A DNA stretch of 64,000 bases, from the NCBI GenBank assembly GCA_024195585.1, contig SWBL01000119.1, positions 62,001 to 126,000 of the forward strand, given 5' to 3'. The notes under the pieces were generated by a model. The model was not told the DNA's origin, ran no database searches, and saw only the letters and a program-made list of their open reading frames with translations. Position 1 is the stretch's first letter. Each line of letters opens with the position of its first letter. Both the position numbers and the translations under genes were made by a program. Source of the DNA: Aureobasidium sp. EXF-3400. Taxonomy: Eukaryota; Ascomycota; Dothideomycetes; Dothideales; Saccotheciaceae. This document shows positions 53,322 through 64,000 of the stretch, piece after piece.

Positions 53322-55454
53322 TTAGATCGCGGCTGGTCCGTCAGACGAGAAAGCTTGCTGGTTGATGAAGAAGTAAACATGGTCAAGCGAGCTCGAAGGA
53401 GCCGCATCCGACTGGTTCTCCATGACAGAAGATACAGGTACTGGCGGTTGAACAGGTCCTGGTTTCTCAACTTCCTTGCCGCGGATGTAGTCAGGAACAC
53501 GCTTCCACACATCCAAAGGTCTGGGCTGGATGTTCTGGTTCTTCTTGTATTTCTCCCAGTCTGCAACGAGCTTGTTGAAACGATACTTCGATGCAGCGTA
53601 TATGACTTCCTCTTTCGCAAAATCGAACAAGCGGCGAAGCCAACGACCTCTGCCATATGTGTCGTCGAAGTACTGTTCTCTAGCTTTATCTCCGTACTTG
53701 GGAACGTAAAGCTTCTCGATCAGCACGTCTTCGTGACGCTGCTTAACCTTCAAATCATCTTCAGTGAGATAAGGCAGATCTATGGGCAGCTCGTCGAAGT
53801 CGCGAGTCCAACCGAACTGATCACACCTTGGCAGCACCTCGGAAGCATCGTGGACATCCCAGACCCATGACCAAGCACATTTGCTCAACACTGCGGGGAC
53901 AACTTCGGCATCGTCGAAACCAATGACACCTGTCAGACGCCAAGGCTCCGATGTGTCCACAGTCCGCTGAACAAGAATTTGCTTATCATTGATGTATCCA
54001 AGGTTCAACACGCTCTTGGAGAGAGCTTTGTCGGCCTTAGCAAACCAGCCGAGGTGATCCATGTCTAGAAGCATATCCTTGAAGGCAACGTATGCTCTGG
54101 AGAAAGGTTCGCGATCGATGCGACGCCTGAGCATTACCTTCGAGAACAGGTCATCAACCGAACGTAACATCGTATCGTACAACGAGTAGTAGAGAGGAGC
54201 TCTGGGGCCGAATCTACCTCCATACGCACGCGCGGTGTCAAGTGGGAAGCCAAAAGTGTCCAGCTTGCGGTCAATATCGGCACGGACTGACATATTGAGT
54301 GGGAGTCTTCCAGGAGTCAAGTCCGGGTCCGCGTTGGCATGCAGTTTGCCAATACCTTGGAACTCAATCTTCTCCAAGGTCGCACGAAGTGCGGCTGTCT
54401 CACCAGCTAACCAGAGTCTGTCTTCGAGAGACATCTCTTTTCTCTCACGATACAGTTTTGACAGTTGGTCTCCCGGCAGAGAAGCTTGGATGGCATAAGG
54501 TCTCTTCAAAGCATTCTGCCAGCTCACGTCGAATGCAAGAGTTTGTGGAGCAGGCACACCATGTTCCTGGAGAAGGTTCGACAGGAGCGCCTCGTCAAGA
54601 CGTTCCCATTGATCTCTTCTTTGAGGTTCGTCTTCGCCGTAGTAACTAGAGTTGCTGACATACCAAGCAGAGTCATTGTCGTAACGTTCGGAGTCGCCAT
54701 CGTGATCTTCATTAGTGCGGATTGGCGGTCCACTTGTCAAGGTTTCTCCAGAGAAGTTGCTGTTGTTGGTTGCATCGGATGTGGCAGATACAGGGCTTTG
54801 AGGTTCATGCGCATCTCGCTCTTCGCCGAGACCAGTCAGAAGTTCTTGCAGAGATGGCACATCCACGTTCCCACCATCCGCGGGTCGAACAAAGAAGTAG
54901 ACGTGATGGAGTGAATTCAGAGTGGGTGCATCCGCTTCTCTTGTGCTGTTGGGAGACAAGATAGCCTGATCCTCGATCTGGACACCTCTGCTTCTCCTGT
55001 TGTTGAGAGCCAGTTCTCCATTCATACGTAGGACAGCGCGCGTCCCATCTGGCCATGAAGCACCTGGAGGAGGGTTGCGTAACGTCACTGGAAAGGCACG
55101 GATGCAATCGGACTCTCGAACGTAGCCGATGTTCTCGAATTTGACGTGGAGCTCCGTGGCCAAGGCAAGAAGCTTCTGTCTGAAGGACTGCACCGCGTCT
55201 TCATCATCGACGTAACTTTCGGGGTAGCAAGAGGAGTGGGAGTAGCAGCTTGCTAGATCATCGTGTTCCACCTCTGCCTCATTGTCTGCCTGAGCCTGAG
55301 TGTCCATCTGAGCTTCTTCCGAGTTGTCCGCCAGGATTGAGTTGTCGGTGTGGACCTCAAAGTCCGACGCGTTGTTCGCAGCTGCGGTGATTGCTCCATG
55401 CTGCTGGTGGACAGCCTCATCAGGCACAGTGTCAGTTGTGTTCTCCTCTGGCAT
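53322..55454 (-). CDS. APH-like pseudokinase, single unit
   Basis: A single exon of 710 residues. It is related along its length to the units of the gene at 48525-51884: an N-lobe start AVQSFRQKLLALATELHV, the hinge PYAIQASLPGDQL, MLLDMDHLGWFAKADKA, and the C-terminal YGRGRWLRRLFDFAKEE. The catalytic loop is lost: where the active unit has His-Trp-Asp and Asn, this one reads LGYINDKQ (Tyr487 for Asp, Gln492 for Asn), and the metal-binding Asp is Gly512 in GVIGFDD. The gly-rich loop is also replaced (YVRESDCIRAF). The N-terminal ~85 residues are acidic and disordered. A nine-residue segment, SLHHVYFFV, recurs near the C-terminus as SLDHVYFFI. It is likely a non-catalytic binding or regulatory protein. 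Confidence 0.82.
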   Translation of the reverse strand: MPEENTTDTVPDEAVHQQHGAITAAANNASDFEVHTDNSILADNSEEAQMDTQAQADNEAEVEHDDLASCYSHSSCYPESYVDDEDAVQSFRQKLLALATELHVKFENIGYVRESDCIRAFPVTLRNPPPGASWPDGTRAVLRMNGELALNNRRSRGVQIEDQAILSPNSTREADAPTLNSLHHVYFFVRPADGGNVDVPSLQELLTGLGEERDAHEPQSPVSATSDATNNSNFSGETLTSGPPIRTNEDHDGDSERYDNDSAWYVSNSSYYGEDEPQRRDQWERLDEALLSNLLQEHGVPAPQTLAFDVSWQNALKRPYAIQASLPGDQLSKLYRERKEMSLEDRLWLAGETAALRATLEKIEFQGIGKLHANADPDLTPGRLPLNMSVRADIDRKLDTFGFPLDTARAYGGRFGPRAPLYYSLYDTMLRSVDDLFSKVMLRRRIDREPFSRAYVAFKDMLLDMDHLGWFAKADKALSKSVLNLGYINDKQILVQRTVDTSEPWRLTGVIGFDDAEVVPAVLSKCAWSWVWDVHDASEVLPRCDQFGWTRDFDELPIDLPYLTEDDLKVKQRHEDVLIEKLYVPKYGDKAREQYFDDTYGRGRWLRRLFDFAKEEVIYAASKYRFNKLVADWEKYKKNQNIQPRPLDVWKRVPDYIRGKEVEKPGPVQPPVPVSSVMENQSDAAPSSSLDHVYFFINQQAFSSDGPAAI

Positions 55455-56312
55455 GATTGAGCTGTGATGTTCAAAATGCCAAAAACAAGCTGTAATCAGG
55501 CCGAATCAAACGTCAAATATAAGGCAGTAAGCAGACAAAAGCAACAGACGAGTGAACAGCGCAACTCAGCTGCAAACGCCATGTCTCTTTATGACAAACA
55601 TCGCCTTGCCAACACGCGAATCACAACATCGCGTCGACTTGACGCGACTCACCTTTGGCAGAGACACAGCAATATCCACTTGGATATGAATCACCGCCTC
55701 TTCGATAGTCATGTGTAGAACAAAGAAAATTGGAGGAGTTAGTTGCCAGACACAAAGGACGATGGGCTGCGTCAAGCGAACGGCGTCTCCCGTGCCTGCC
55801 TTTTTCAGCCGTCGTGTGGAAGAATGGTCAACGAGAACTAATGTTTGGTGGTCGCTTTGAGACCAATGAGCTAGTGGTGATACAAATAGCTAATGTTATC
55901 GTTGATGCTATTTCAAGGTCAATATCTGATCAATATTTGTGACGCGAAATCGCTAATGCGTGCACATACTGCAGTCAACTTTTGGCCGTCAAGAAGATGT
56001 TGTGTTGTCAAACGCTCAATATGCCGTTCACAACTCACAAGCACCTAAAGAAGTCCTATAGAGCTAACTCTATGCTATAACAACATGACAGGCTCTATAT
56101 TGATCGAAACAGCCCAGGTTTTGGGCTAGAGTAGCATACAGGGTATGAGAGCAGGGTGTTTCTCTCAGCCAAAAGTCTTGGCGGTCGACCTAGCAGCCTA
56201 GTAGCATTGTGAGCGAGGTGTACAAGTATCTGATCATAGAAGAGTCAAAGATTTTTCAGACCACGTGATTATTGTATGTCAATCGGCGACTGTGACTATA
56301 GCTCACTGTAGT
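55455..56312. other. Intergenic, no gene seen
   Basis: About 860 bp, AT-rich toward 55900-56280. A small inverted repeat TAGAG-CTAA-CTCTA lies near 56060. No coding frame is convincing. Confidence 0.5.
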
Positions 56313-57400
56313 CTAGCCTAGGATCACCTTCTGAACCATCGAGTTCCACACGGCCATGCCTACAGCAGCGACTGTCGCGGCCATGGCAAAGTTGACACCG
56401 TTGTTGTTGAGCAGATCCATACCCCTCTGTACTCTGCTACCTCCTGCAGTAACCTTGACTCTCTTGCCGTTGTCACCTTCGACAACTCTTCCACTGCTCT
56501 TGTCCTCTACAGTCGCTTGCACAAGTGCACCGAGTAGTGAGTCCAATAACGTGCCGCTGAAACCCGCAACTGTTAATGCGACCCAGAAAAGGAACTTGGA
56601 GTCTCCAGTCCATGCCATACGAGAGAATGGTAGAGTGAAATAGGCAAGTGTCGAGATAAAGACAGAGCCCGCAAGGCCGGCGAGGAGACCAGTGAGCGTG
56701 ACTCCTCCGTTAGTTCCACGGGGCACACTACGCCATGGTGCGGTGATGAGTACAGGTGAAGTTGGCGAGAGGATACCAAGCTCACTGCTGAGTGTATCGG
56801 CAGCAGCGGCGGCGTAAGACCTTAGCCATGTCAGTCTGTGCTTCGATCTTGCATGATTCAAGATAACTCACGCAGCGATACCAAATGGAATAGCATCAGT
56901 CAAGCTGAACTCAGTGTTCAGGCCGGCTCCCTTCTGCGAGGCATACAGATGCCACAGAATCAATAAAGACGCAGTTCCTGAGTTGGCCAGCACTTGAGCA
57001 TAGTTTCGTGCACCTTCACCACCCACGCCTCCTGTAGCGGATTGAGTGAGAGTTCTCTTTGTCGTATGGTTGATCTGTTCTTGTTGTTAGATCAAATTTG
57101 GATATGTTGTAATTGTCGCCGATGACGATATCGCGTCTTTCTCGTGTTCGCGAGGTCCACCCCAAGCCCGAGGAAGCAAGAAGAAAGTCAGAGAGTACGA
57201 ACCTTTGTGCCCACTGTACCAGCAACAAAGAAACCTACGAGTAGGTTGAAGAAGACTCCCCAGGGATGTATCATGTGTATTCCCGCTGTCACGATGGCGG
57301 CTGCAATACCTCCTGGAGTCAGCTTGTTTTTGGCCGCAGAGTAGACGACCAATGCTGTGACGATGCCCAGCTGGCCTTTGTGCTGTAGTATAAAATCCAT
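56313..57400 (-). CDS. TMEM19 / DUF92 family membrane protein
   Basis: Three exons on the minus strand (57400-57203, 57074-56872, 56820-56313) with introns of 128 and 51 nt give 302 residues. I start at 57400 (MDFILQHKGQ), which is followed directly by the first helix. Hydrophobic segments lie near 10-25, 31-48, 50-64, 97-108, 184-208, 216-240 and 275-295. The family signature is clear: TQSATGGVGGEGARN after the first exon junction, then AAADTLSSELGILS and the GTNGGVTLTGLLAG segment. Relatives include mammalian TMEM19 and the plant phytyl-phosphate kinase VTE6, so a role in lipid or isoprenoid phosphate metabolism at the ER is possible. The first intron's donor, GTTCGT, is unusual. Confidence 0.88.
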
Positions 57401-58888
57401 AGCTGTTACTGTCTTGCTATCTGATGGTCGTTGCAAGTGTTTGGAGGTATACAGACGGCCGAGAAGACGCGATGCGAAGGTGGTCACGTCAAGCGGCATG
57501 ACGTTGGTCTCACGGCGATTCGTGTGCTATCTTGAGCGAGCTCAGACATGACTCGGCAAAAAATCACCCATAAATTTTTACCTGTTCCTGGGCATCAACA
57601 GCGATCTGCTCATCCTTCGACCCCAGATTGAGTGTTTCGACGACATCTCCTTGGATGCAAACACATGTGGGTCGTCAGGGCAGAATGCAGCCATTACTGT
57701 GGCTCGACTGCGCCGATGTACGTCTTTCTACCGTTTCTTCTATGGAGCAATTGACCTTCGGAGCTCCGTCCATTTGACTTCTCATGACCACGCCAATTGC
57801 ACTTAACCGAGCTCGACCGTAACACCTCCGTCAGACCCCGTTAGACGGTAGCTGGATAAAGGTAAAGGTATGCGACGAGTATTTGCAGTCCTGAGCCACA
57901 GGAACTCAGCCACGGCCAGACTGAACTGTGGCTGTTACTGCGGACAGAAAGCTCAGCCTTGAACATGAAGGGGTCAGCAAATTAGATACGCACGTTAGCG
58001 TGCCGTTGCTTGCTCTGTTCTCCTCGTCGCTAGAGACAGTTGTGCGTCAACAATCTTTTGCGATCCCGTGTGCGTTGTAACAGCTGGCCGGGCTGCGCAA
58101 CGCTTGTGTGCTCTTCTCTCCCCTGCCATCGCGTTTTACAAGTGTGACAGAGTCCAAGACTTTCCAAGGTCGCACTGGCGTACAGCATGGTTTCCAGTGA
58201 CAACTTTCGCGTATTCCCGACAGCAGTACCATCATATCAAAAATCGATTCAAGGGTCTGAATTGTTTGACGACGATCGTCGAATTGATCCGTGATCCCCA
58301 CGATCCCAAAAGAAAAATCCCTTTTCTTGGAGCCCAAGAGATTGGTGCTGCACATCAAGATCAACGCCCATGGCGCGTATGACGCCGATGACGCTGCGAC
58401 CATGTGAAAATGCTTCGAAATGAAACAGACATGGCTTGCATGCCACTCCAACCTCCCCGACAAATCATTCATGCAAGGGAGTGCATTCGTCATCTAGTGA
58501 ATTGTTTTCTCTCCTACACATTGTCCTAAACAATATACCGAACAAGCGCCCTAAGAAAATTCCACCGCACTGGAGGCTGTGTATCCTTGTTCATCTGACC
58601 GACTCGATAACAGTTCGCTCTGGACCTTGAAGCTTTACGCCACAGGGTTAGCCACGAAAAGGTTATTGACCCGGCCGAGCTGTAGGTGATCAAACACCAG
58701 CCGTTTTTGACGTCCAAACAAGTAAAAGCTGTCGAGGGTGTGTTTGCGCAACCCGAAAACTGATCTGCGGCGTGCGCCTACAAGTATTCCCACTGTCGCA
58801 ATCCTTCACTCCTCTCCCATCCTTTGATCATCCATCCCACACGATCGATCGCGTTTATTAAGCGCTTTCCATCAACAACACCGCTATC
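57401..58888. other. 1.5-kb intergenic between divergent genes
   Basis: Lies between the DUF92 and Csc1-like genes. Many short frames, none protein-like. The last ~150 bp before 58889 is CT-rich with ATCATCCATCCC-type sequence typical of a fungal leader. Nothing else was recognised. Confidence 0.5.
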
Positions 58889-61593
58889 ATGGCTGGCAGT
58901 AACGACCCAGGCAGTCACCGCAACCAGTCGCCTTCGGCCTCGACTTTCCTGGCCACATTGATTCCCGTTGCTATCATCGCAGCAGTTGTTCTCTCAGTCT
59001 TTCTGATCTTGCGTCCCAAGTTCAAGAGAGTTTATGAGCCGCGTACTTATCTGCCTCTCCTCAGAAAATAGTGAGTCTGTGCTCTTGATCAAACAATTGC
59101 CCCTTTATCCTAACCAGTCCCAGCGAGTACACACCCGAACCTTCAAAGTCCAAGTTCGGATGGATCAAGAACTACCGTGGTCTCAACGATGACCACATTT
59201 TGATGCACTCTTCTCTGGACAACTATCTCTTCTTGCGTCTCTTCAAGATTCTCTTCACCATCTGCTTGATTGGTGCTATCATCACTTGGCCTATCCTTTT
59301 CCCCGTCAACGCAACTGGTAAGCAATTTTGATCTCTTCACGACCTGACTTGAGCTAACGAGTGCCTAGGTGGCGCTGGTAACAAGCAGTTCGATCTTCTA
59401 TCATTCAGCAACGTCTCAATCCCTAGCCACACCAACTACTACTATGCGCACGCCATTCTTGCTTGGGTCTTTGTCGGATTCGTCATGATCGTCGTGACCC
59501 GCGAGATCATCTACTTCATCAGCCTTCGCCAATCAATCATCACCTCGGTGGCTTACAGCAGCCGCATGTCTTCCAGAACTGTCATGTTCACCAATGTCGC
59601 TCCTGAATACCTCAAGGAAAGCGCTCTTCGCGAGCTGTTCGCTGGAGTCTCTCGCGTTTGGATCCAGCCCAACACCAAGGAGCTTGACAAGGTTGTCGAC
59701 GAGAGAGACAAGGCTGTGAACAAGCTCGAGGCTGCCGAGAACAAGCTCGTCCAGAAGCTCGTCAAGACCCACAAGAAGGCCGAGAAGAAGGGCAAGGAAG
59801 ACAAGTCGACTATCGACCGTGAGAGTGGTCGTGTCGAGGTTGACCCCAAGATTCGTCCCACTCACCGCCTCGGAAAGATTCCCTTCATCGGCAAGAAGGT
59901 CGACACCATCGACTGGGCCCGTCCTGAAATCGTCAAACTCAACAAGAAGGTTAGCGAGGAGATTGACAAGGCTCACAGCGCCGAGAAGGTTCCTGCCGTC
60001 TTTGTTCAATTCGAGACTCTTGAGGCCGCTCAAGCCGCTCACCGTCAAATGTCTGGTACTAAGCAAAAGGTCAAGGGAGCCAAGCTCACCCCCAAGGTTG
60101 TCGGTGTTGCCCCCAACGACATCATCTGGAAGAACTTGAACAAGAAGAATATGGTCACCCGCATGATCATGATTGCCTCGACCATCTTTGTCATCCTTAT
60201 GATTGTCTTCTGGGCCATCCCAGTCGCTTTTGTTGGTGTCATTTCAAACATCAAGACTCTCGAGACCATCTCCTTCTTGACCTGGATCGCCAAAATCCCC
60301 ACTGTCATCCTCGGTGTCATTACCGGTCTGTTGCCCTCGATCATGCTTGCCGTGCTCATGGCTTTGGTACCCATCGTCTTGAGACTGCTTGCCGGCATGT
60401 TCGAGCCTACCAGATCCACCGTCGAGTTGAGAGTTCAGGCTTGGTACTTCTCTTTCCAGGTTGTCGATGTTTTCCTCGTCACTACCTTCGCTTCTGGAGC
60501 TGCTGCTGTCGCAAAGCAGATTGTCGACCAGCCTGCATCTGCACCCATGCTGCTTGCTAGCAACCTTCCTCTTGCTTCCAACTTCTATACTGCTTACTTT
60601 GTCGTCACCATGTTGAACCAGGCCGCCATGCTCGTTCTCAACATTGCTCCCCTGTTGTTCATCGCCGTTCTTGGCAAGATCTTGGACTCCACTCCTCGTA
60701 AGGTCTACAACCGCTACACCAACTTGATCGGTCTTGGTTGGGGTTCTGTCTACCCTGCCTACGCCATGCTCGGAGTCATTGCTATTGCCTACTCCTGCAT
60801 TGCTCCTCTGCTCCTTGGATTCGCAACTGTTGGTTTCGCTCTCTTGTACTTTGCCTACCGCTACCAGCTCCTCTACGTTGTTGGTAATGACTCTATCGAC
60901 ATGAAGGGTCGCGCCTATGCTCGTGCCATGCAGCAAATCACCGTCGGTGTCTACCTTCTCGAGTTCTGCTTGATTGGTCTCTTCGCCATTGGTGTCTCTT
61001 CAGACAGAGCTGCCCTTGGTCCTTTGATCTTGACCATCATTCTCGCCGTCCTCACCGTCATCTACCACGTCATCATGAGCAAGACCCTCGGCCCCATCGT
61101 CGACGGCACCGAGATGATGCCCGGCAGCGAAGACCGCAGCAGAAACTACTCAGCCGCCGAGACCATGGAGGAGGGCAAGCCCAGCACAACCTCCAACCGC
61201 GACACCTCCCCCACTCTCGCCGGGTCCGACGACGAGCCTAAGAAGACTGGCCTCAAGGGCAAGCTCCAGCACTTCTTCTTCAGCTCTCGCTTCGCCGGCA
61301 AGTGGCTCACCGTTCGCAAGGAACTTGCTTCCCACTTCAACGAGCCCATCCGTCCTTACTCCAACGAGGAGCTCGAGTTTGCTTTCCAGCCCCCAAGCTT
61401 GGCCAACGAGCAGCAACTCATCTGGATCGCTCGTGATGAGTACGGTCTTTCTTCTCAGGAGGTTGCTGGATGCAAGGAACATGACATCCCTGCTACCGAT
61501 GAGGAAGCCACTCTTGACGAGAAGGCCAAGGTTCAGTGGAGCCAGGAGAGAATCCGTGAGGCTCCTATCTTTGAGGAGAAGGTTCCTTACTAG
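58889..61593 (+). CDS. Csc1/OSCA-type stress-gated cation channel (DUF221)
   Basis: Three exons (58889-59070, 59118-59317, 59369-61593) with introns of 47 and 51 nt give 868 residues. The N-terminal helix (SASTFLATLIPVAIIAAVVL) and two more helices precede a cytosolic loop with an RRM-like fold and a Lys-rich coiled coil (about 200-330; DERDKAVNKLEAAENKLVQK). The channel core of about eight helices follows, with the family segments NDIIWKNLNKKNM, WYFSFQVVDVFLVTTFASG and YTNLIGLGWGSVYPAYAM. Fungal relatives are Csc1, Rsn1 and Phm7, which act in the plasma membrane or ER/vacuole in osmotic response. The C-terminal tail is Ser/Thr-rich and may be phosphorylated. Codon use is strongly biased, fitting high expression. 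Splice junctions restore conserved sequence. Confidence 0.94.
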
Positions 61594-61871
61594 ATGTGTT
61601 CGCATGCTGTTGCACAAAAACGATGGATGAGAAAACTTCTTTTCTTTTGTCGGTACTGAGATATGATGAAGATGGAGTTCTGATACCCCCTTTTTTCTTT
61701 AGATTATGATTTTTTTGTAGTACTAGGTCTAATTCGTAATGCGATAATGTTGTTATCCTAATCTCTTTGATGAATGTTTTCAGTGACAGTCCTCGCTAAA
61801 GTGTGTCTCGATCACAAGTATAGATAGATAAATGAGAAGAATTAAAGGCGGTCATATCACCCCTAGTGTGT

Positions 61872-62762
61872 CTAATTCAAAATAGTCAACAACAAAACCA
61901 AGACCAAAATCAACACTCCAATAGTAACCCAACTCCAATTATCCTTTGCCTTTCTAGCCACCTTGCCCAATCTTCCTCTTGCACGATCGAGGTTTCCCTG
62001 GAACCTATCTACTCCACTTTCCACATCATCCAACATGGCATTTTGATCATCCATTTCATCGCCCATTTGTATGCCTAGGAGGCGTTGGCGACCTATACTG
62101 CTTGACAGTTGATCTAATTGTGCATCTTGGTCTGAAAGCACTTGTTTGTGGTAAGTGTGGATTTGCTCGTTGCTGAGTTGTGATTGATCGGGTGTGGGTT
62201 CGTCGTCTGTGTAGGGTTGTGAGGAGCCAGTGCCAGAGTTGTTGAAAAGGGCGTTTCGGGAAGAATCCGGGGAGGAGTCACGGTATGGTTTATCGAAGCG
62301 GACGGATTTGTTTCGCGTGGGAGTTGCTTTTACGGCTGCAAAGTCTGAAGCTAAGGAGGAGGAATTAGGCGTTGTGGTGGATGTTGTGGGGGTATGGCCG
62401 TTGAATTGCGCAGAGAGTTCTTCGTATTGTTTGCGTAGTTTGGGGAGTTGGGTTTGTATATCCGAACTGTTTTCTCACTCATCAGCTTCTGTTCTCTTTA
62501 CTCCTCCCTTCTCTGCCTAGGTAGGTTTGCGACTGGTTCAAGGGAAGGTGAGGGGTAGGGAAGGCACTCACTCTGCATCACCACCCTGCTCTTCAGCTTG
62601 CGCACTCAAAGCTTCCAGCCCCGCGCGAAGAGATTCCAAAGATCGGGTTATGGGGCCATCATTGTTGGAGGCAAGGTTGAGGGATACAGCGCGTTGGCGT
62701 TCGAGGAGCGAGAGTTTGATGTGGTCGGCTAGAAGGAAGAGTTGGTGTGGTGATGTTGACAT
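61872..62762 (-). CDS. Qc-SNARE, Syn8/syntaxin-8-like
   Basis: Two exons on the minus strand (62762-62572 and 62466-61872) with a 105-nt intron give 261 residues. The N-terminal half forms helices (LADHIKLSLLERQRAVSL) and then a Ser/Thr/Pro-rich linker. The SNARE motif runs from about 175 to 235, with LLGIQMGDEMDDQNAMLDDV carrying the central-layer Gln. A C-terminal membrane anchor follows (about 240-260, WVTIGVLILVLVLLL) and the protein ends three residues later (ILN). It would sit on endosomes or the vacuole and drive membrane fusion. The single-anchor design with a short luminal tail and the DDQNAMLDDVE segment fit the Syn8 group of Qc-SNAREs. Confidence 0.9.
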
Positions 62763-63149
62763 GGTTGCTTTGTGTATCTGTATTTAGTCGAGTAGTGATT
62801 AGTAGCCGGTTGAGTGGTATGCTATGGTAAGAGGCAGTGGTTGGAAGAGTGAGTGAGTTGATGGATGTTGCTGCCTTTCCCCGGAGTCGAGGTGATGCGC
62901 TTCCGAGGCTTCTCAGCCACCAACGCAACTGCCAAGAGCATCGTTCTCTCTCTGCCACCTCCATCAAGGTATGCGAAACATTGATCTGTTTCGATCGACC
63001 CTATGAAGAGACATTGACATATCGAGTGCGCTCCTTTTGTATTACTGTCAAGAAACAACAAACATTCTTGGATATCTCATATGCGATATAAACATGAAGA
63101 TGTATAGACAAAATACCATGCCATGCAAAAACAGACAAGAGACACTCTT
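62763..63149. other. Short intergenic region
   Basis: 387 bp between the SNARE start and the dbp4 stop, both on the minus strand. Short frames only. Confidence 0.5.
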
Positions 63150-64000
63150 CTAACCCAACAATCCAGCAGCCAAAGCTTCCAGGTCTGCAAGAGTCTCTGG
63201 AGCAGCTTCCTCTCCACCCATATCCGTCCTGCGACCTTCTCCCTCGAACCACTTCTTCTGTCTCTTCTTCGGCTGCTCGTCTTCCTCTTCTGCCTCTGAT
63301 CCATCTTCCGATCCAGCAAGGAACTTTTCGAAATCCTCCGACGCATCCGCCAATTCTGGCGCTTCCTCACCTGCGTCCTCGTCGGAAGCACCATCTTCTC
63401 CTCTTTCCCTTTCCTTGCGCTTTTCCCTCTTTGCCCTTTTCTTCTCCTTTGCAAGTGCTTTGTCGAGCAAATCTGATTCGCGAACTCTCTGTGCCTCCTC
63501 TTCCAAGAACTTTTTGCGTTGTTCTTCTGCTGTTCCCTTTGCTTTGAAGGCATCTTCGTCTTCCAATTCGTAGATTTGGTGAGCGTTTCCTTCGTCGTCG
63601 AAGACCAGTTTCGTACCGCTTTCCTTGAACTTGAGTAGCTTTTTCTTGGACTTGAGGAGTTTTTCGCGGCGTTTGCTGTCGATGATGAGGGCGTCTTTGG
63701 CTCCGGGGATGTGTACGGCTTTTGCGCCTGGTGGGAGATCCATGTCTGCGACTGCTGGTGTGGTGACCTCGTCTGATGAGACGTCTTCGGTTTCTTCTTG
63801 AACGGGGATGCGGCGTTTGACGCTGAATAAGTCGTCGTCGGACATTTGTGTGCCGTCCAGGGCTTCGATGTCGTCGTCGCGGACCATTTTGGCGTAGTGG
63901 TCTGCCAGGACGTCTTGGTTTTTGCGCTCGAACATGCGGTCGTACTTTGTGCGGACTTCGGCCTTTTTCTTGTCTCCCTTTTCGCCTTCGCTGTCGTCTT
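63150..64000 (-). CDS. dbp4: C-terminal part of DEAD-box RNA helicase Dbp4
   Basis: The frame enters from the window edge and gives the last 282 residues. No helicase motifs are in the window; the assignment rests on the distinctive C-terminal region of Dbp4/Hca4: RMFERKNQDVLADHYAKM, DDDLFSVKRR, SKRREKLLKSKKKLLKFK and GTKLVFDDEGNAHQIYELE, followed by a coiled, very basic stretch (KALAKEKKRAKREKRKER) and an acidic tail. Dbp4 releases U14 snoRNA during 18S rRNA processing in the nucleolus. The upstream exons, including the helicase core, lie beyond 64000. No intron is seen in this part. Confidence 0.9.
   Translation of the reverse strand, partial: DDSEGEKGDKKKAEVRTKYDRMFERKNQDVLADHYAKMVRDDDIEALDGTQMSDDDLFSVKRRIPVQEETEDVSSDEVTTPAVADMDLPPGAKAVHIPGAKDALIIDSKRREKLLKSKKKLLKFKESGTKLVFDDEGNAHQIYELEDEDAFKAKGTAEEQRKKFLEEEAQRVRESDLLDKALAKEKKRAKREKRKERERGEDGASDEDAGEEAPELADASEDFEKFLAGSEDGSEAEEEDEQPKKRQKKWFEGEGRRTDMGGEEAAPETLADLEALAAGLLG

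Noticed and set aside
58047..58493. 148-codon minus-strand frame
   Set aside because: No domain and no splice continuity, and it overlaps a plus-strand frame of similar length. Probably chance.
60244..60936. 230-codon minus-strand frame
   Set aside because: Antisense to the Csc1-like channel core. Composition is that of a shadow frame.

Overview
This is a window of nuclear DNA from a filamentous ascomycete (Pezizomycotina, most likely a Dothideomycete; the class is my inference). The signs are many short spliceosomal introns of 47-57 nt with GT..AG ends and CTGAC/CTAAT-like branch sites, Zn2Cys6 regulators, an RTA1-like protein, a fungal rhodopsin-domain membrane protein, and housekeeping genes of fungal type. 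There is no operon structure, no bacterial or viral sequence, and I saw no rRNA, tRNA or CRISPR array.

Layout. 1-9 kb: the 5' end of an unknown gene, a small secreted Ser/Thr-rich protein, a probable broken protein-kinase fragment, an intron-rich RRM protein, an 18-bp tandem repeat and an LRR-like protein. 9-16 kb: a long gene-poor stretch, a Zn2Cys6 transcription factor, then about 1.9 kb of diverged tandem repeats of roughly 285 bp. 15.7-25.4 kb: a secreted beta-propeller lactonase, an EI24/Rrt8-like membrane protein, a Pol4-type DNA polymerase head-to-head with the mitochondrial GTPase Mtg1, a muconate-cyclase-like lactonase, and an unusual protein with a central Zn2Cys6 motif and a coiled coil. 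26-36 kb: a weak two-exon hypothetical, RTA1-like, DJ-1/PfpI, rhodopsin-domain, amino-acid permease and GST-like genes. 36-47 kb: splicing factor Cef1/Cdc5 head-to-head with a small probable mitochondrial protein, a secreted alpha/beta hydrolase, and a PXA-PX-nexin-C protein head-to-head with a 15-exon tyrosyl-tRNA synthetase. 47-56 kb: a small Cys-rich protein and two large related genes of aminoglycoside-phosphotransferase (APH)-like kinases and pseudokinases. 56-64 kb: a TMEM19/DUF92 protein, a Csc1/OSCA-type channel, a Qc-SNARE and the C-terminal part of the helicase Dbp4.

How the genes relate. Most are independent housekeeping or accessory genes. Three head-to-head pairs share short promoters (Pol4/Mtg1, Cef1/small protein, PX protein/TyrRS). 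The most distinctive region is 48.5-55.5 kb: three APH-like units in two genes, one keeping its catalytic residues and two having lost them in different ways, all ending in the same YGxGRWLRR signature. The second is the modular degenerate repeat array at 13.7-15.5 kb. Exon models were built by hand from splice signals and reading-frame continuity; no transcript data or database searches were available.
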